From positions 1,082,437 through 1,146,436 of the forward strand of contig MNCI01024892.1 of the NCBI GenBank assembly GCA_015680685.1: 64,000 nucleotides of DNA, read 5' to 3'. This document shows, one piece after another, positions 45,446-58,169 of this stretch. The notes beneath the pieces were generated by a model, which was given only the letters and a program-made list of their open reading frames with translations, did not search any database and had not been told where the DNA came from. Positions within the stretch are counted from its first letter, which is position 1. Each line of letters begins with the position of its first letter. This stretch comes from Gnetum montanum. Its lineage: Eukaryota > Streptophyta > Gnetopsida > Gnetales > Gnetaceae. The translations under genes were made by a program, and so were the position numbers.

Positions 45446-47035
45446 CCATCAACAGGCACCTATTTACGAAGGCTATAAACCAAAATTTGAACTTGAATTT
45501 TTCAAAAAATACACAGAGTTTTCTGATGAAAGTGCAATCCATGGAGTTCCAAAAAAGTCATGGAATCATTGAAGAGGGTCTTTAAAAGATCAGAAAATTA
45601 AAAAATTGGCTAGAGAATATGTTCATTGAAGAAATTACCTTAAGGAGTGCACAATTTCATGCATCGAATGGGGCACACAAAGGTTTGGATTCTAAGAGTG
45701 TCTAAGGATAAGGTACTTAACTAATCCAACCAAGAGATATGTAAGTGGGTCCTCCCCATAGCAGGTGAATGCCCTTTTTTGCCTTGCATAACCTCAATCT
45801 AAGGAGTCCATGGACCCCATAGGTGATTAATGGTTATGAAAGTTAAGAACCAAAACATAGAATAATTTACCTAAGAATTTAGGCATGTCAAACCAAGACA
45901 TCAAACAAGGACATGGACATTGACAATAAGGTGAGTCATGGAAAGCATAGATGAATGAGAGAGAAAGTGAAATGGAGTTCTCAATTAAGGTCACATGAAG
46001 TCCCTTGTGAATTTTGTGGTTAAATGATCTACTAAAATCCATCCTTAGTCCAAACCAAAATCCACCATGTTCAATGACTTTCAATCACCACTCTAAGATC
46101 AATCCACCCCCTTGAGATAAAACAATGCTCCCACTAATCAATCATCATTTCTTATATAAAAGAAAAGAGAAGTAGGAAGTGAGAAAAGACCTTAGTTAAA
46201 GGGTACCTTCAGGCATGGGTAACATGTATTTCTAGTCCCATGACTAGTGCTTGTAACTCATTATTTTATCTAATGGGTGTGCTTAGAACTCCCATCATCA
46301 TTTTTTTGCATCATTTCTTTTTATTTTTTATCATCATTTTTTTGTTGTTTTTGGTTTTCTTTTCTTTTTTCTAGATGGAAACCACACCATGAAAAGACTT
46401 ATTTAACTTCTTATTATTGTTCAACAAAGAACAATAACAAATCTATGAAAACACTCATGCACCCAAGTAAGTAGAAGAGTACAGAGAATATTGAGTCCCC
46501 TTAAAGACACACCCTGTTCAAACTTGTGAATCCCTTTCAAGTCTAGAAACTACCAAGGTTACAAGTTCAATAAATTTTTTCTTAATGAAAAGGTACCTCA
46601 TACTTCCAAAACAAGGAAAATCATAGATTTTTTGGATGGGTGGATGTCATGGACTTCTTGCCTATTCCATGAAAAAGAAACCATGTCTTAGTTATTGGTA
46701 TCAAAATTCAAAGATAGAAACAAGAGATTAGTAATAAAATATAATAAGTACAAACAACCATTAACAATAGTTTCAACACCATTGTGTCCTATTTGCACAT
46801 AACACTTTATTAGTATAAATTTAAAAAATCACATGAAAAATAAAGGAAATTATACAAGAAAGTGTAAAATATTTAAGAAAAATCAAACGTAAGAATGATG
46901 GTATAAAAAAATAATGTAAAGTAGGGAAAAGTGTAAAAAAAAAAAGGTGTAACATTAATAAAGTGTAAAAAAAATAGAAAAACTAAGGGGTCACATAAAT
47001 GGTTAGCATAAATGCCCATATTTCCCATGACTAAG
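45446..47035. other. Spacer between pol and ORF3 in E4
   Basis: No coding region. It shares gtgggtcctccccat (about 45746-45760), ggcatgggtaacatgtattt (46212-46231), A-rich runs (46800-46985) and the PPT-like motif tttcccatgactaagt (47021-47036) with the other copies. Confidence 0.5.
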
Positions 47036-50000
47036 TTGGAAGGAGGAGATTTGAAAGCAAGGTTGTCCATTCGATGAGGTGTTACTTCCACTGGCTTGCT
47101 TGACCTCATGAAAAGATTCAGCTTATTGTGTGTTAACCAGCTACTTTTTGCTTGGGCTTTCAAGTTTGTAGATTAACATGGCCCTAGAAGGGAAGGTTCC
47201 ATCAATTATATAAGGCCCCTTCCATAATGTTTAAAATTTTTTTCATTATGGAATGTGTGGGGTTCTAGTAGAGGACCTTATCTTCAAGTTGAGATTTGAC
47301 TTTTGTTACTCTTAGGTCATGTCATTGCTTGCTAAATGCCTTGTGCACTTGATTCAAGAATAGATCCACTAATCAATTTTCATCTAGCACATTAAGGTTG
47401 ATGAACTATTTTCTTTGTGCTAGACTTAGGTCAAGATCTAGGTCACAAGTTGTTGAAAATGTACAAAGCTTAAATTGAACATGAAGTATTGGTAGTTTTC
47501 CATACACTAGATCATATGGAAAGTAGCCTATAGGGAGTTTGCATGTTGAGCAGTAGGCCCAGAGGAAATCATTGAGTTTTGTACCCTAGTCTCTCCTATA
47601 TTTTCTCATAGTTCTCATTAAGATCTTTATAATCTCCTAGTTAGTAATATTTGCTTGACCATTGGCTTAGTGTGGTAGGGCATTGTTAATTTATGTTCAA
47701 CCCCCAAGAATTACATGAGCTTGCAAAAAGTGGTGCCCATGAAATGAGTTCCATTATCAAAAATTAGTGCACATGGCATCCCATATCTATTTACAATGTG
47801 TCATTGAAAAAATTAACCTGCAGTGGATGATGTATAGTTGATGATAACTACTACTTCTATCCATTTAGTACACTACTCAATGATGACAATAATCTATGCC
47901 TTTCTATTGGACATGGCTGTGATGGGACCCATGAAGTCTATGCCTCATATGTCGAAGGGTTCCAATGGTTGAATCCACCATTGAGGTACCTTCATTTCTG
48001 TGGTGATTCCACCATCTTGTTGATAGCATTCACAAGATCAAGAAAATTGATGGAAATCCCTAAAGATTGTTGGCCAGTAGTACCATGTCATCAGGATCTT
48101 AATAGTCATGTTTCATCCTACAAAGTGTCCTTTGCAAGGGCCCTTGTGAGCATCTTAGAGAATGTGTAATTGATCAGTGTCAGGGACACACCAACAAACT
48201 AGGCCATATTCATACACATTGTAAAGGTGTCCATTGGTTTCCATAAAGTGCTTGGCCTAATGAAAAAACAATTGTTTCTTCCTATGGTTCAAATCTTATG
48301 ACATCTCCTAAGTAAGAAGATAACTAAGGATGCCATCATACCATTTTGGTTCTGTGAGTACTTGGCCATTAATTATTTTGGCAAAGAGAAGTTCATTAGT
48401 AAATTGATTAGAGAGTGGGCTCTCCTCCTCTTTGTTATTCCATCTTAACCAAGAGAGATTATTGGCAACCACATTCTTAGTTCCCTTTTTATTTACCATC
48501 ATAAGATCGAATTCCTGCAAAATCACTAGCCACCGTATGACATGGGGCCTCACTATTGGCTTGTTCATTAGAAAGCCAATGGCACTATGGTCAATGTGTA
48601 CAAACACTTTGTACCCAAGCATATAGTGCATGAACTTTTCGAAAAGATATACCACTACCATTAGTTCTTTCTTTGTTGTGGTGTAATTAAGCTATATGCA
48701 CCCACAATGCTTCAACTTGTGTAGTGGATGTAATATGAACATTTTTAATCATCCAACTAAATTAACATGACTTCCAAGGCATAATATGATGCATTTTTCA
48801 TGATATGAAATGGCTTGAACCAATTTGGTACTCATAGAATCGGAGTTTCTATGAGTTTCTCCTTTAGATGTTGGAATGTATTTTCACATTCCTTAGTCTA
48901 AACAACTATAGCATCTTTCTTTGTTAGCTTGACCAATGGTTTTGTGATCTTAGAGAAATGCTTTATGAATTACTGATAGTAACTAGTATGTCCAAGGAAT
49001 GAATAGACATCTTTAACTATTTCTGGTTGATGGGTTATTCTTTGGATGATCCTTATCTTTTCAAGGTCTACCTCAGTCCTTGCTTGTGATATTCTATGCC
49101 CCAAGACTATGTCCTCTTGGACCATTAGATGGAGTTTTCACTAATTGAGCTATAGGTTTGTCTCCACACATCTTTTTAATACTTACTTAAGGTGNAGATG
49201 AACCGTACCTTGAAGATTTTTTTTATTTTCTTAATGATTTACTTTAATTTGGGATTTAAGTACCATTGTGGCTACTTCCTTAGCTTCATGGCTAGATCGA
49301 TATAAATATGGTGCTAGCATATATGTGGATCAATCCCAATGAGTTTAGGATATGACCAAGCAAAGGTTGTTGACCATATATTAACCACTTTCAATAGTTT
49401 CTCTTTTTGATTAGGAGCAAGTTTAGCATTAATTATAATTTTCTTTCCATTTTTTAGAAATGCATATTCCAGTATAGTAATTAGAGTTTTCAACTCTAGG
49501 GGATTTTGTGTAAAATTTTTAGGGATTTCCATCTCTCCCTACTAGGTATCATCATTTTCATCATCAGAGAGTTGGCAATGAACTTGCTCTACTTTATTCA
49601 TGCCTACAACATAGGTGCATGTCAAGCTCTCAATCGATTCCATAAAATTTGTGCTAGTCTCAAAATTAGCTATCAACCACTAGGTGCCTACTTGTGTTGT
49701 GGCTATTGCGTATAGGTACCTTTGAATATCAACCTCATTTTCACACTTCCTACATGTGAAAATGAATGCTCTTTTCTTGAACTAGAATTTTTACATGTAG
49801 TTGCATCCTGTATCACTATATGCAATACATGGAACTCATTTCTTCTTAATCTCTTTGAATGCATTTTCCTTGGATATTTTTAGGGAACAACCTTTGATGT
49901 CCATTCTTTCATGAATAGTACTTAGCCACACCCTTCCCATAATGATTGGAAAAATCCCCATTGTAGTTCTCAACTTTGATCACTAGGAAGTTGGCAAGAT

Positions 50001-50567
50001 AAGACCACCCATAGAGAGTGGTGATAATATCTTCTACTAGTCTTAATGGAATAGTAATGGACTGGTCTATTAATTCTAATCTAATATTACTCTTCTTGAG
50101 AGGTGGTAGGTTCCAAGTAGTATACATCTCATGGGAAATCAGATTAACAGTAGAACCTAAGTCCAGAAAAGCTTTGCATGGTTCATACCCAACAATCTAC
50201 AAATAGATAAGGGGACTACTAGGATTGGCTAACTTCCTAGGAAGGTTGCCAGCCTTGATCTAGTCAAATACAACATGAGTTAACATAATGATGTAGATTT
50301 TGGAAAGCATTCGGTTTGAAGGGCTCTCAATTTTATGATTTTCAGAGAATGAGGAAGGAGTAGGGTGACCAGCCACATGAGTTTGTGAGGTTTTAGGAGG
50401 GCTATCAGGTTGGAAGAATAATCATTTGTGAGATATAGGTTCCAAATCACTCGATTTATTAACCGATTGTGGATTAATGACCCTTGTAGCATTACATTAT
50501 TGTAGCTATGCTGGAAGCTCATCCTACATGAATGATGATGAAACATTAGTTGGCTACGTTGACACAA
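47036..50567 (-). pseudogene. Athila-like pol of E4 (PR-RT-RNH-INT remnants)
   Basis: PR is at about 50127-49909 (PLRLVEDIITTLYGWSYLAN). The RT N-terminus is at 49532-49314 (NPLELKTLITILEYAFLKNG, TFAWSYPKLIGIDPHIC). N at 49195 joins directly to the RT end, and the RT core present in E1 (3905-3450) is missing there. RNase H is at 48661-48308 (VFVHIDHSAIGFLMNK, NVVANNLSWLRW). The INT core has GIDFMGPITAMSNRKA (about 47942-47895), LIFDNGTHFMGTTF (about 47755-47715) and NGQANITN where a Glu is expected. Decayed by stops throughout. Confidence 0.75.
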
Positions 50568-50618
50568 CTATGTCAAGCTAGATGTCTCAACGCATGTCAT
50601 CACAATTTTTTTGAATAA

Positions 50619-51503
50619 TGATGAAGCATCAAAGTATTACATTGATAAAGCCCCATCTATGTGGTGTTTCCTCATTGATGAGGCCATGTCAACATAGCAT
50701 TTGCTATGTTTATGAGGCCCCATCAATGTAGCCCCATAATAAAGTCTATAAATACAAGCTTACTCACCATGTTTAAGACATTCTTTTGGTCAATAAAGTA
50801 GTCAAACTCTTGCAATTTTATTCTATAGTCTTAGAAAATAGTTAGTGAGTGCCCAAAGTGTGGATATGAGTCAATTGTATGGTATCTTATTCAAGTGGAA
50901 ATATAGCTGGACACATTCCATGAACAACAATAAGATCAAGATTGATTCTTATTCATTGTAACACTTTGACTTAGATTAAACTTACTTTCTATGTAATTTA
51001 TGTTTCATGTAGTTAGTTAATATTTACGTTTCCATGTATATTAATGAATTGGTGAAATGAGAACAACTAGTTTTGAGCATAAACATGTATTCACTTGGTA
51101 ATCCCAACGTTATTGCTTGGTTCACCCAGTAGCATAGTGCTTGGTAATCCCAATAGTGAATACATGGGTTCAAGATGTGTATGGTAAGTTCGAAATGAAC
51201 ACTCATCTTCTATAGGCTAGTTTAGACTTTATCTTTATGTCATTACTTAGATTAAGTAATTGATTTCTCTATTATCATTAGGAGTAGTATAAGGTCAAAA
51301 AAACATCAAGAATCATATGCCTTGCTCTAGACTAAACCATACATGATAAAGCTACCACTAGTCCAAGTAGGAAGAGAATAAACTACTATCAATGCTTAAT
51401 GATCTAGATACATAACTAAGCCAATTCATAGAATTCGACCAAATTGTGCATGAATGCTTGTGATTTGTATGGTTAGGCATAGGGGGAAATTCACCACTTA
51501 TCA
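50619..51503 (+). repeat. Family E LTR of E5, plus orientation
   Basis: This 885-bp LTR starts TGATGAAGCATC and ends CACTTATCA. The TATA box TATAAATA is at 50747-50754, plus sense. Copies of catcaatgtag-like and tgatgaggccatgtcaac motifs precede it (50640-50735), the same upstream-motif position as in the minus copies. Confidence 0.8.
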
Positions 51504-51504
51504 T

Positions 51505-51525
51505 TGGTGTCATTACCAAGGATGG
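51505..51525 (+). other. Primer-binding site of E5
   Basis: TGGTGTCATTACCAAGGATG follows the LTR end after one T. It is the same decayed tRNA-Asp complement, here read on plus. Confidence 0.7.
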
Positions 51526-51628
51526 TACTAGTTATCTAGATTAGTTATATCATACATAATCACTATAAACACATTAATGATTTATCTTTCAAAAAATATT
51601 AAGTCACACACATCATTAACTAACAAAA

Positions 51629-53770
51629 ATGTCTCTTTCACAAGGAAGCAATAATGCATTATATGGAGAGAAAATTCATTGGAGAACTAATGAGATATAT
51701 ATTGAAGAAAATTGGAGTGATCAACCTTATGTAAGAGTTTCATATGTTCATGACCATCCTAAATACACTCAAGGATTACATTCACCTAAGGCAAAAAATC
51801 CTAGAGGAGATGAAGTAATTCCTAGACTAGGGAAGGCCTTAAGGCCTATGACTTCCTTAAAACCTAGAAAAGATAAATCAACAAAGAACTAGGAACACTA
51901 TAGAAGCCATGAAGACTCCCAGTTCCTCATCTTCCTCTTCCTCTTCAATGTCTAGTTCTAACAAAGATGAATGTAGATATAGATATAGAGCTACACTATA
52001 GGGTCAAAATAAAAATAGAAATTGAAACCAAGGGCAAAATCAAAGATATCAAAATGAGCATAGACAAACTCATCATTATCAAAAAAATAGAAATAGAAAT
52101 TTTTACCATGACATGTCTGATGATGGTGAATATTTGTTGGCCACTAAGAGCATGACTCAGATCACAGAGGTAGTTAAAATACCCCATAGGCATTGCAAGG
52201 AAACTTGCATCAAAAATCTTGATATGAATAACATCTCTACATTTGGGGAAGGCTATGCTTCTAATTCACAACATCATTTGCAAGCCTTTCATGATGCTTG
52301 CATCTTACAAAACATTGAAAGTGGGTGGAAAAAGCTTAAGCTTTTTCCTAGCATACTAATAGACAAATTTGAAGTGTGGTATAGATCATTGAAAGCAAAT
52401 TTAATTCATTGATGGTCCACAATGCTAAAATTCTTGAACAGGAAATACCAAACCTATGTGAGGGTGTCCAACCTAAGGAAAAAAATCCAAGAATAAAAAC
52501 AAGAACAACATGGACCATTGGATATGGCCCTAGATAGATACTATTCTCTATTGAATAAATGTCTATGCCATGATTTCTCTCAATAAGAACAACTTTTTCA
52601 CATCATAAATGGGCTTCATAATCAAATGAGAGAGATCCTTAGGATGTATGCTCAAGGTCAATTATATGAACTAGAATCCCATTACATCCAAAAGCTAGTC
52701 AAGTGTGTGGCAAAGAAGAAGGAGAAGTATGTAAATGAGAGAATGTTGAGAAATATCATTGGGATGTAAATTTTTAAAAGAAGAGGATTCATATCTATGA
52801 TGAGAAAAAAGAGGTAGCTCTCAATGAGGTGATCTCACAACAAACCTTGTCAATACAAAAGTCTATCAATGAGCTTGAAGTAGGGATAGATAAGATGTTG
52901 AAATGGATAGATGAGAAAGTTACAACTTGTGTAGAAACCATCAAGGAGAGAGTAATGCAAAACAAATCAAGTGATCACAAAAAAAAAGAAGGAAAAGGGA
53001 CCAGGAGATAGGTAAGAACATTGATTGAAAAAAAAAGGAAATGACTATAGAAGAAGAGGTTATAGACTTAACCACCAAAGAAGATGATGGATGTGACATC
53101 TACCTATATGATCATACAAAGGGCTATTTCCCAATCTGTTACATCTACATGAGCATTGAACCTTTGCATTGAATCCAAAGTCCATATAAAAGAAAATTCC
53201 TATGAAATTACCTTTCTTACAAAAGGTAATCATAGATAGTCCTACAACCAACTATACTATCCTGGTGGGACTTCTTATCATCCTCAAAACTACTATCAAC
53301 CATAGTGGAAAAACCCACAATCATGGGAAAGGCCATCATCAAACCAGAACTACCCTTACTACCAACTAGACCCATATAGATATTATATTCAATAACATGT
53401 TTCCCTAAGTAGTTTTACTTCTTCTACCTCAAATCACTATTACCACCCTCTAGAATATCATCAACCTGCAACATCTTCTAAAGGATCACCACCTCATGCC
53501 TCTCATCCTCCGTCATATCCTCAATATTCTCATACTTACCTCCATCACATGTCATAGCCACCAACATAGGAGGGTGCAACACAACAACATTAATAAAAGA
53601 ATGGCACTTGTGCTGCAAACATACACAGAAATGATAATGCTAGTAGGTTCCCACCACAATCCCAAAAATGACCTTTCTTTAGGATAGTTCCCATGCATAA
53701 GCATAACGCTCATGGGCCTGCTAACTCATCCAAACTAGCACAATGCCAATCAAGTGCAACACCTTTCCTT
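51629..53770 (+). pseudogene. Family E gag of E5
   Basis: The start ATG 51629 gives MSLSQGSNNALYGEKIHWRT and SDQPYVRVSYVHDHP. Then come a Ser-rich linker (about 51920-51960), FGEGYASNSQHHLQAFHDAC (52240-52300), the core YVRVSNLRKKIQE (about 52455-52495), ISQQTLSIQKSINELEVGID (52832-52890) and a C-terminal PFFR...SSKLAQCQSSATP block (53671-53765), which is also in H1 (about 11830-11720). The reading stops at about 53770, shortly before the gag end in H1. Confidence 0.8.
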
Positions 53771-53788
53771 TCATAGCAATGGTGCCAA
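53771..53788 (-). other. Primer-binding site of E4
   Basis: On minus TTGGCACCATTGCTATGA follows the LTR end. The first part matches the tRNA-Asp complement; the rest is lost at the E5 junction. Confidence 0.6.
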
Positions 53789-54453
53789 TGATGAGAAACA
53801 AGATACCCCTATGCCCAACCATACGAATCAATAAGGCTTTCACATGCAGTCCGATTGAATTCCATGGATTCTTAGTGTGCTTGTATTCAGGATTTAGTCA
53901 AGATGAATCTAATCATGGAATGATCATTGTCTTTCCAACAACATTTGTGAGACTCAATTGTATGGTTAAGTGTAATTGAGGCACATGATTTTTATTATTT
54001 TATATTTTGTTCGCCTAAGGTTGCTAATAGATTGAGAATAAATTACTTAACTAATTCAACTAATTTAATTGTTGATTACTAACTACCTATCCTAACATAA
54101 GCATATGGTCCCACTTTTTGTAGACATTTTGTATATCAAAAAACTTGTATTTATTACAACACACATTATGGTGCTTAGGTACAATACTACTCAAATAAAG
54201 ATCCATACACTCCTTGACTTATGTTGTGGGTACTTAGAATATTATTATATCTCTTATGGAAACAAACTGCAAGGATTCCACTAGCAACTAAAATTCTTTC
54301 TCCCCATCAACACGGCTAGGGTGTTGCATTTATAGACCTAATAGGATGCCATGTCAATGAGTACACATCAATATGGAAAACCCTATGTCAATGCAATCCT
54401 ATCGACAGGGTCACATTGATGGCATCTCATTGATGCTCGACAAAAGATACTTC
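53789..54453 (-). repeat. Family E LTR (5' LTR of E4), interrupted by F3
   Basis: It starts TGATGAGAAACAAG and runs 665 bp to gatacttc, where F3 begins. The missing end (catca plus flank) should lie right of F3, outside the window. Confidence 0.75.
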
Positions 54454-56228
54454 TGTACCGTCTGAAATTGTTGGTGAGAGGCTAGAATGAATGAACACCA
54501 AAAGATCTACGGATGAAATAGTAAGATCCTGCCTTCACCTGAGGGCAAGCTAGAAATCAATGGAGGTAGAGTGCCTTAAATGGTTCGCACGTATATCAAA
54601 CGAGGACTTCCCCGAACGTACGCAATTGCAATGCATTGGGTTATACGTAAACAAATGCAAAACTGAATGTAAACGAATGAAAAAGAATGTAAACTATTTA
54701 AATGATAAATAACAAAAACAGGAAAAATAATGTAAATTGTACGAGTCTAGGCAATAATGCAAATTGTTCGTATTGATAAACAATTAGAATGTGCACCAGT
54801 TAGAATGTAGTTGTGGAGTGGTCGCAAGGCGGACGTTTAGCCCTGATGGATGAGAACGAATGCTGGGAAGATGCAAATTTTGGGTTGCAAGTGTGCTACA
54901 TCCAAGTCTATGTGAAGCCTAGCGTATGAGATTGCTGCCAAAATTTCTTAAGTGTGTGAGATTTAGATTTTTTGAACCCTAATCTAGTGGAAAAATAGGA
55001 GATTTATAGGATTTTAGGCACGAGATTTGGATCCAGGAGAAGATTAGTGGCTGCGAGGTGAGAAAACTTCGGATCGGGTGACATGTGTGTACATTGACCA
55101 GATACAAAAAATGTTATAATGTACAGTGTGCAGCATGAATGAGATCTCTTACGCTGATGTGTGTAATCCATAGCGTAAGAGCTTGATACGCTAAAAAATG
55201 CAAAATGTACAAAGAATGTTAAAGTACAAGAGTGGATTTGGATGTCTAGCCTCCAGATCTATAGTTTTGTGTTGTTTTTATGCTGCCAAAGCATCCAGCA
55301 TGCATAGATCTAGCTCTAATGTGTGCACAGCCTATTCTGGCATCACTTTCTAGCATCCAGCATCTAGCATCTAGTGTATGAAAGTGTTTATGCTGCTAGA
55401 AGCATGTTAACATGACTAACAACATATGACCTGAAAATAGTGCATTTTGAACCCATTTTTAACCTGTGAGACCCATTTTCAAAGTGGCTCTACATGCCAT
55501 GGGTCATGAATATTTTGTGTGCCAAATTTGGGTTGATTTGGATGTCGTTTTGACCCTTTTTTTCGTTGATGACGCTGGGCATTACGCTGTGCAGCATCTA
55601 AAAAGTAACCCCAGCGTCACTAAGTCAAAATTTCATATTTCAGGTCCAAATTTTGATTTTCTAGAGGGTAGGAGCTATTGGGGACCTTGGTAAATGTCAT
55701 GGGGATCCTTGTGGTTGATTTTAGCCTATTTTGGCTCAGTTTCAGGGCTCCAAAAGTTGGTGACGCTGATCCTTACGCTGCGCAGCGTCTGCAAAGTAAC
55801 CCCAGCGTCACCAAGTCAAAATGCCATATTTGAGGCCCAAATTTTGATTTTTTGGAGGTTGGGAGCTACTGGGGACCTTGGTGAAGGTCATGGGGGGTCC
55901 TTGTGCTTGATTTTGGCTTGTTTTGGCTCAATTTCGGGGCTCCAAAAGTTGGTGACCCTTATCCTTACGTTGTGCAGCGTACAAAATGTAACCAAAGTGC
56001 ACTTAGCCAAAACCAAGCATTTTGAGCCTAAAAATTTTGATTCTGGATGCTGAAAGTTGGTACAGTCACCTATGGGCCCTAGGGGAACCTTGTCTATTGA
56101 ATTGTGAACCATCGGGGGCTATTTCGGAGGCCTCCAAGTTTGTTCATGTTGTACTCATGCTTGGGTAGCTGCATGACTTAGCTTGAATCTTGTTTGAAAG
56201 TGCTAGACCAAAATTTTATGGTGTTTCA
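54454..56228 (-). repeat. Family F LTR (3' LTR of F3)
   Basis: This 1775-bp LTR starts TGTACCGTCTGAAAT and ends GGTGTTTCA. A minus TATA-like site lies at 55002-55008. An 8-bp-stem hairpin (cttacgct...agcgtaag) lies at 55149-55180. Three copies of a block of about 180 bp around gacgctg...ccccagcgtcac lie at 55570-56000. The first 430 bp closely match 62522-62956. Confidence 0.85.
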
Positions 56229-56248
56229 TTGGTCCCTCTTTGTTGATT
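56229..56248 (-). other. Polypurine tract of F3
   Basis: On minus, CAACAAAGAGGGACCAA ends at the LTR start TGAAACACC. It matches F1 at 25625-25644. Confidence 0.7.
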
Positions 56249-57384
56249 CCTAGAGGAATCTATCCAAGAGGTGTCAAAAAAGAAGTACAAAACATCATGA
56301 GCAACCAGGTATCAAGAATTGTTCTTTGGCATTTGGCCAGATGTCATCGCACCGTGTTCAGAAGTACATGGGATCGGGAAATGAGGTTTTGAGATGTATA
56401 GGGAGAAGGTTTGTTACTATGAGATTGGAGATTGATGAAGGGATGATTTTTTGTAATTGTGAGAAGGGAAATTCTCTTGTGTGAACACATCATATTGGTC
56501 CTCGTCAATAGCCAGTATTTAGCGGACTTGGGACCAAGGCATGGGATGTGCATCCTTTGGAGGAACGAGAATCTTGTATCCTATTTAAGAGAACTCGTTG
56601 TTACAACCAAAGCCACGTAATGAGGTGATGTGTTCTTTGGAGAAATAAGGCCCTTGTTGAGTGTCAAAGAGAACCCGTTGTCCAACAGCCAAAGCCACGC
56701 GGTGGGACGCAACATGATTGTTTGAGACACGAGTGTTTTCTTCCAAGACAAGTACCTTCCCACCTGGGGCTTGTATGGGAAGTGCCAAGGGTCTTGTGAT
56801 GGATTTCTCTTTGATTTTTTAATGTTTATTTATTTATTTATTATTTATTTTTTTGAATAGATCTCTCTTTCAATGTTATACCCATGCTCGTGTGCTTGTG
56901 TCTGTTTCATGTGTTATGTTGTGTGTTGCAACTTCTTTGAGAGTTATAGTGTGCAACCATGTGTTCATAGTTTTGAGGTGACTGGGATGTATCCAGGAAA
57001 TGTAACTAAACAGGGTAGAGAGAACATGCTAGGGAATGAGGGACATTTGGGGAACTGGGAATGTACTTATGAATGGTTTGATTAACCTGGTTACATGCAT
57101 CAGGAACAATGTGGTACCTTATTGTCGTGATGAAGTGCATCTGTGTACGAACACCTATGGGTGTCATCTTGCAAACACAACTCCAAGAAGACAAGAAAAC
57201 CATGAGTGAATGAGTTAGATTAACAATTTAAACATGAATGCAACCGATGTGATGGAGAGACTGCATGCAACCACAGGCAAGAAAATTTGAGCAGCAGTAA
57301 TGTCGTCAAAGTCCATGTGATGAATTCATGCAGTAGGTTGATGAAGACATGGTATTTGATTACAGCAACAGATTAGTAGAAGAG
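56249..57384. other. 3' region of F3
   Basis: No known domain. A block around cgtggctttggnnnt (minus sense) occurs twice, near 56595-56620 and 56680-56705, in a minus open stretch (56788-56585). Similarity to 25645-26000 in F1 is short and patchy. Confidence 0.35.
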
Positions 57385-57935
57385 TGAGTAAGTTGCTAGT
57401 TTATAGTCTTGGTGGACTATCATGGATTAGTTTTATGTCATAACCCATTGTACATTGCTAGTTTAGCATCGTAGTGGACGGTGCAATGCTAGTTTATAGT
57501 CATGATGGACTATGGAGAGGTGAGCTAGTTTATAGTCTTAACAGACTCTGTCAGATGAGAGTGCGGTAGTTTATGATCATTCTGGACAATTTGTGGTATC
57601 ATTTTTAGGTCGTGATGCTAGGACCACTCTATGGTATCAATTTATCATCATGATTCCAGGATAAATCTGTGGTATCAGTTTACTTTCATGACGCCAGGAT
57701 GAATCTGTGGTATCCGTTTACCATCGTGATGCTAGGACGAATCTGTGGTATCAATTTACCATCATGATGCTAGGACGAATCTGTGGTATCAGTTTACCAT
57801 TGTGATGCCAGGACGAATCTGTGGTATCAGTTTATAGTCGTGATGCTAGGACAAATCTATGGTATCAGTTTATCGTCATAATTCCAAGATGAATCTATGG
57901 TATCAATTTACCATCATGATGCCAGGACAATGTGT
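57385..57935. repeat. Hairpin-repeat array D
   Basis: The first units have ctagttt, then stem ATAGTC, loop TTGGTG or ATGATG and stem GACTAT (57403-57420, 57496-57513), or AGTC-TTAACA-GACT (57534-57547). Later units (57600-57930) have a 39-bp period, tatcagtttaccatcgtgat then gctaggacgaatctgtgg, with longer loops. All point in plus direction, antisense to F3. Confidence 0.85.
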
Positions 57936-58054
57936 GGATGCATGCACGTACGTCTAGGTGATCTTGCAAAAGAAGAAACCAGAGGACACAATGTGAAGTA
58001 GTAACTGCTAAAAAAAAACCTAAATGCACAAGAAAAATCAAAAATAATACCAAA

Positions 58055-58140
58055 AGCAGTAGTTTAGGGCCTTTTCGAGCCATGTGTTAATTTAAGGCCT
58101 CTTTGGGCCACAGGCTAGTTTAAGGCCTTTTCAGGCCCCA
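58055..58140. repeat. Hairpin-repeat array D2 (GGCC type) next to PR
   Basis: Three units: GGCC-TTTTCG-AGCC, GGCC-TCTTTG-GGCC (58096-58109) and GGCC-TTTTCA-GGCC (58124-58137), each preceded by tagtttaa or taatttaa. This is the same stem type as array C beside PR in F1. Confidence 0.8.
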
Positions 58141-58169
58141 TGCAAACGCGTAAGCTAGTACAATGCAAA

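Larger units (their letters stand above)
50619..53770 (+). mobile_element. Family E fragment E5 on the plus strand (LTR + gag), 3'-truncated
   Basis: It comprises an LTR (50619-51503), PBS (51505-51525) and gag (51629 to about 53770), all opposite to E4. Gag ends abruptly at 53770 against the minus-strand PBS/LTR of E4. It could be a truncated insertion or an inversion of the E4 front end. The left flank (tgaataa) has no PPT. Confidence 0.7.
41456..54453 (-). mobile_element. Family E element E4, with pol and ORF3, carrying fragment E5
   Basis: It comprises a 3' LTR (41456-42399, left end lost), PPT, ORF3 (44930-42460), an internal TATA region, a spacer, and INT-RNH-RT-PR remnants (50567 down to 47000). 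After an opposite-strand insert (50619-53770) come a PBS and 5' LTR (53789-54453). The two LTRs share long near-identical stretches (for example gaggcacatgatttttatta). It is the only family E copy here with pol reaching integrase. Its own gag is missing. F3 interrupts the 5' LTR at 54454. Confidence 0.7.

Noticed and set aside
55466-56053. Two plus-strand open frames with repeated blocks near 55466-56053
   Set aside because: They translate the tandem GACGCTG blocks of the F3 LTR and are antisense to the element; not conserved in the F1 LTR.
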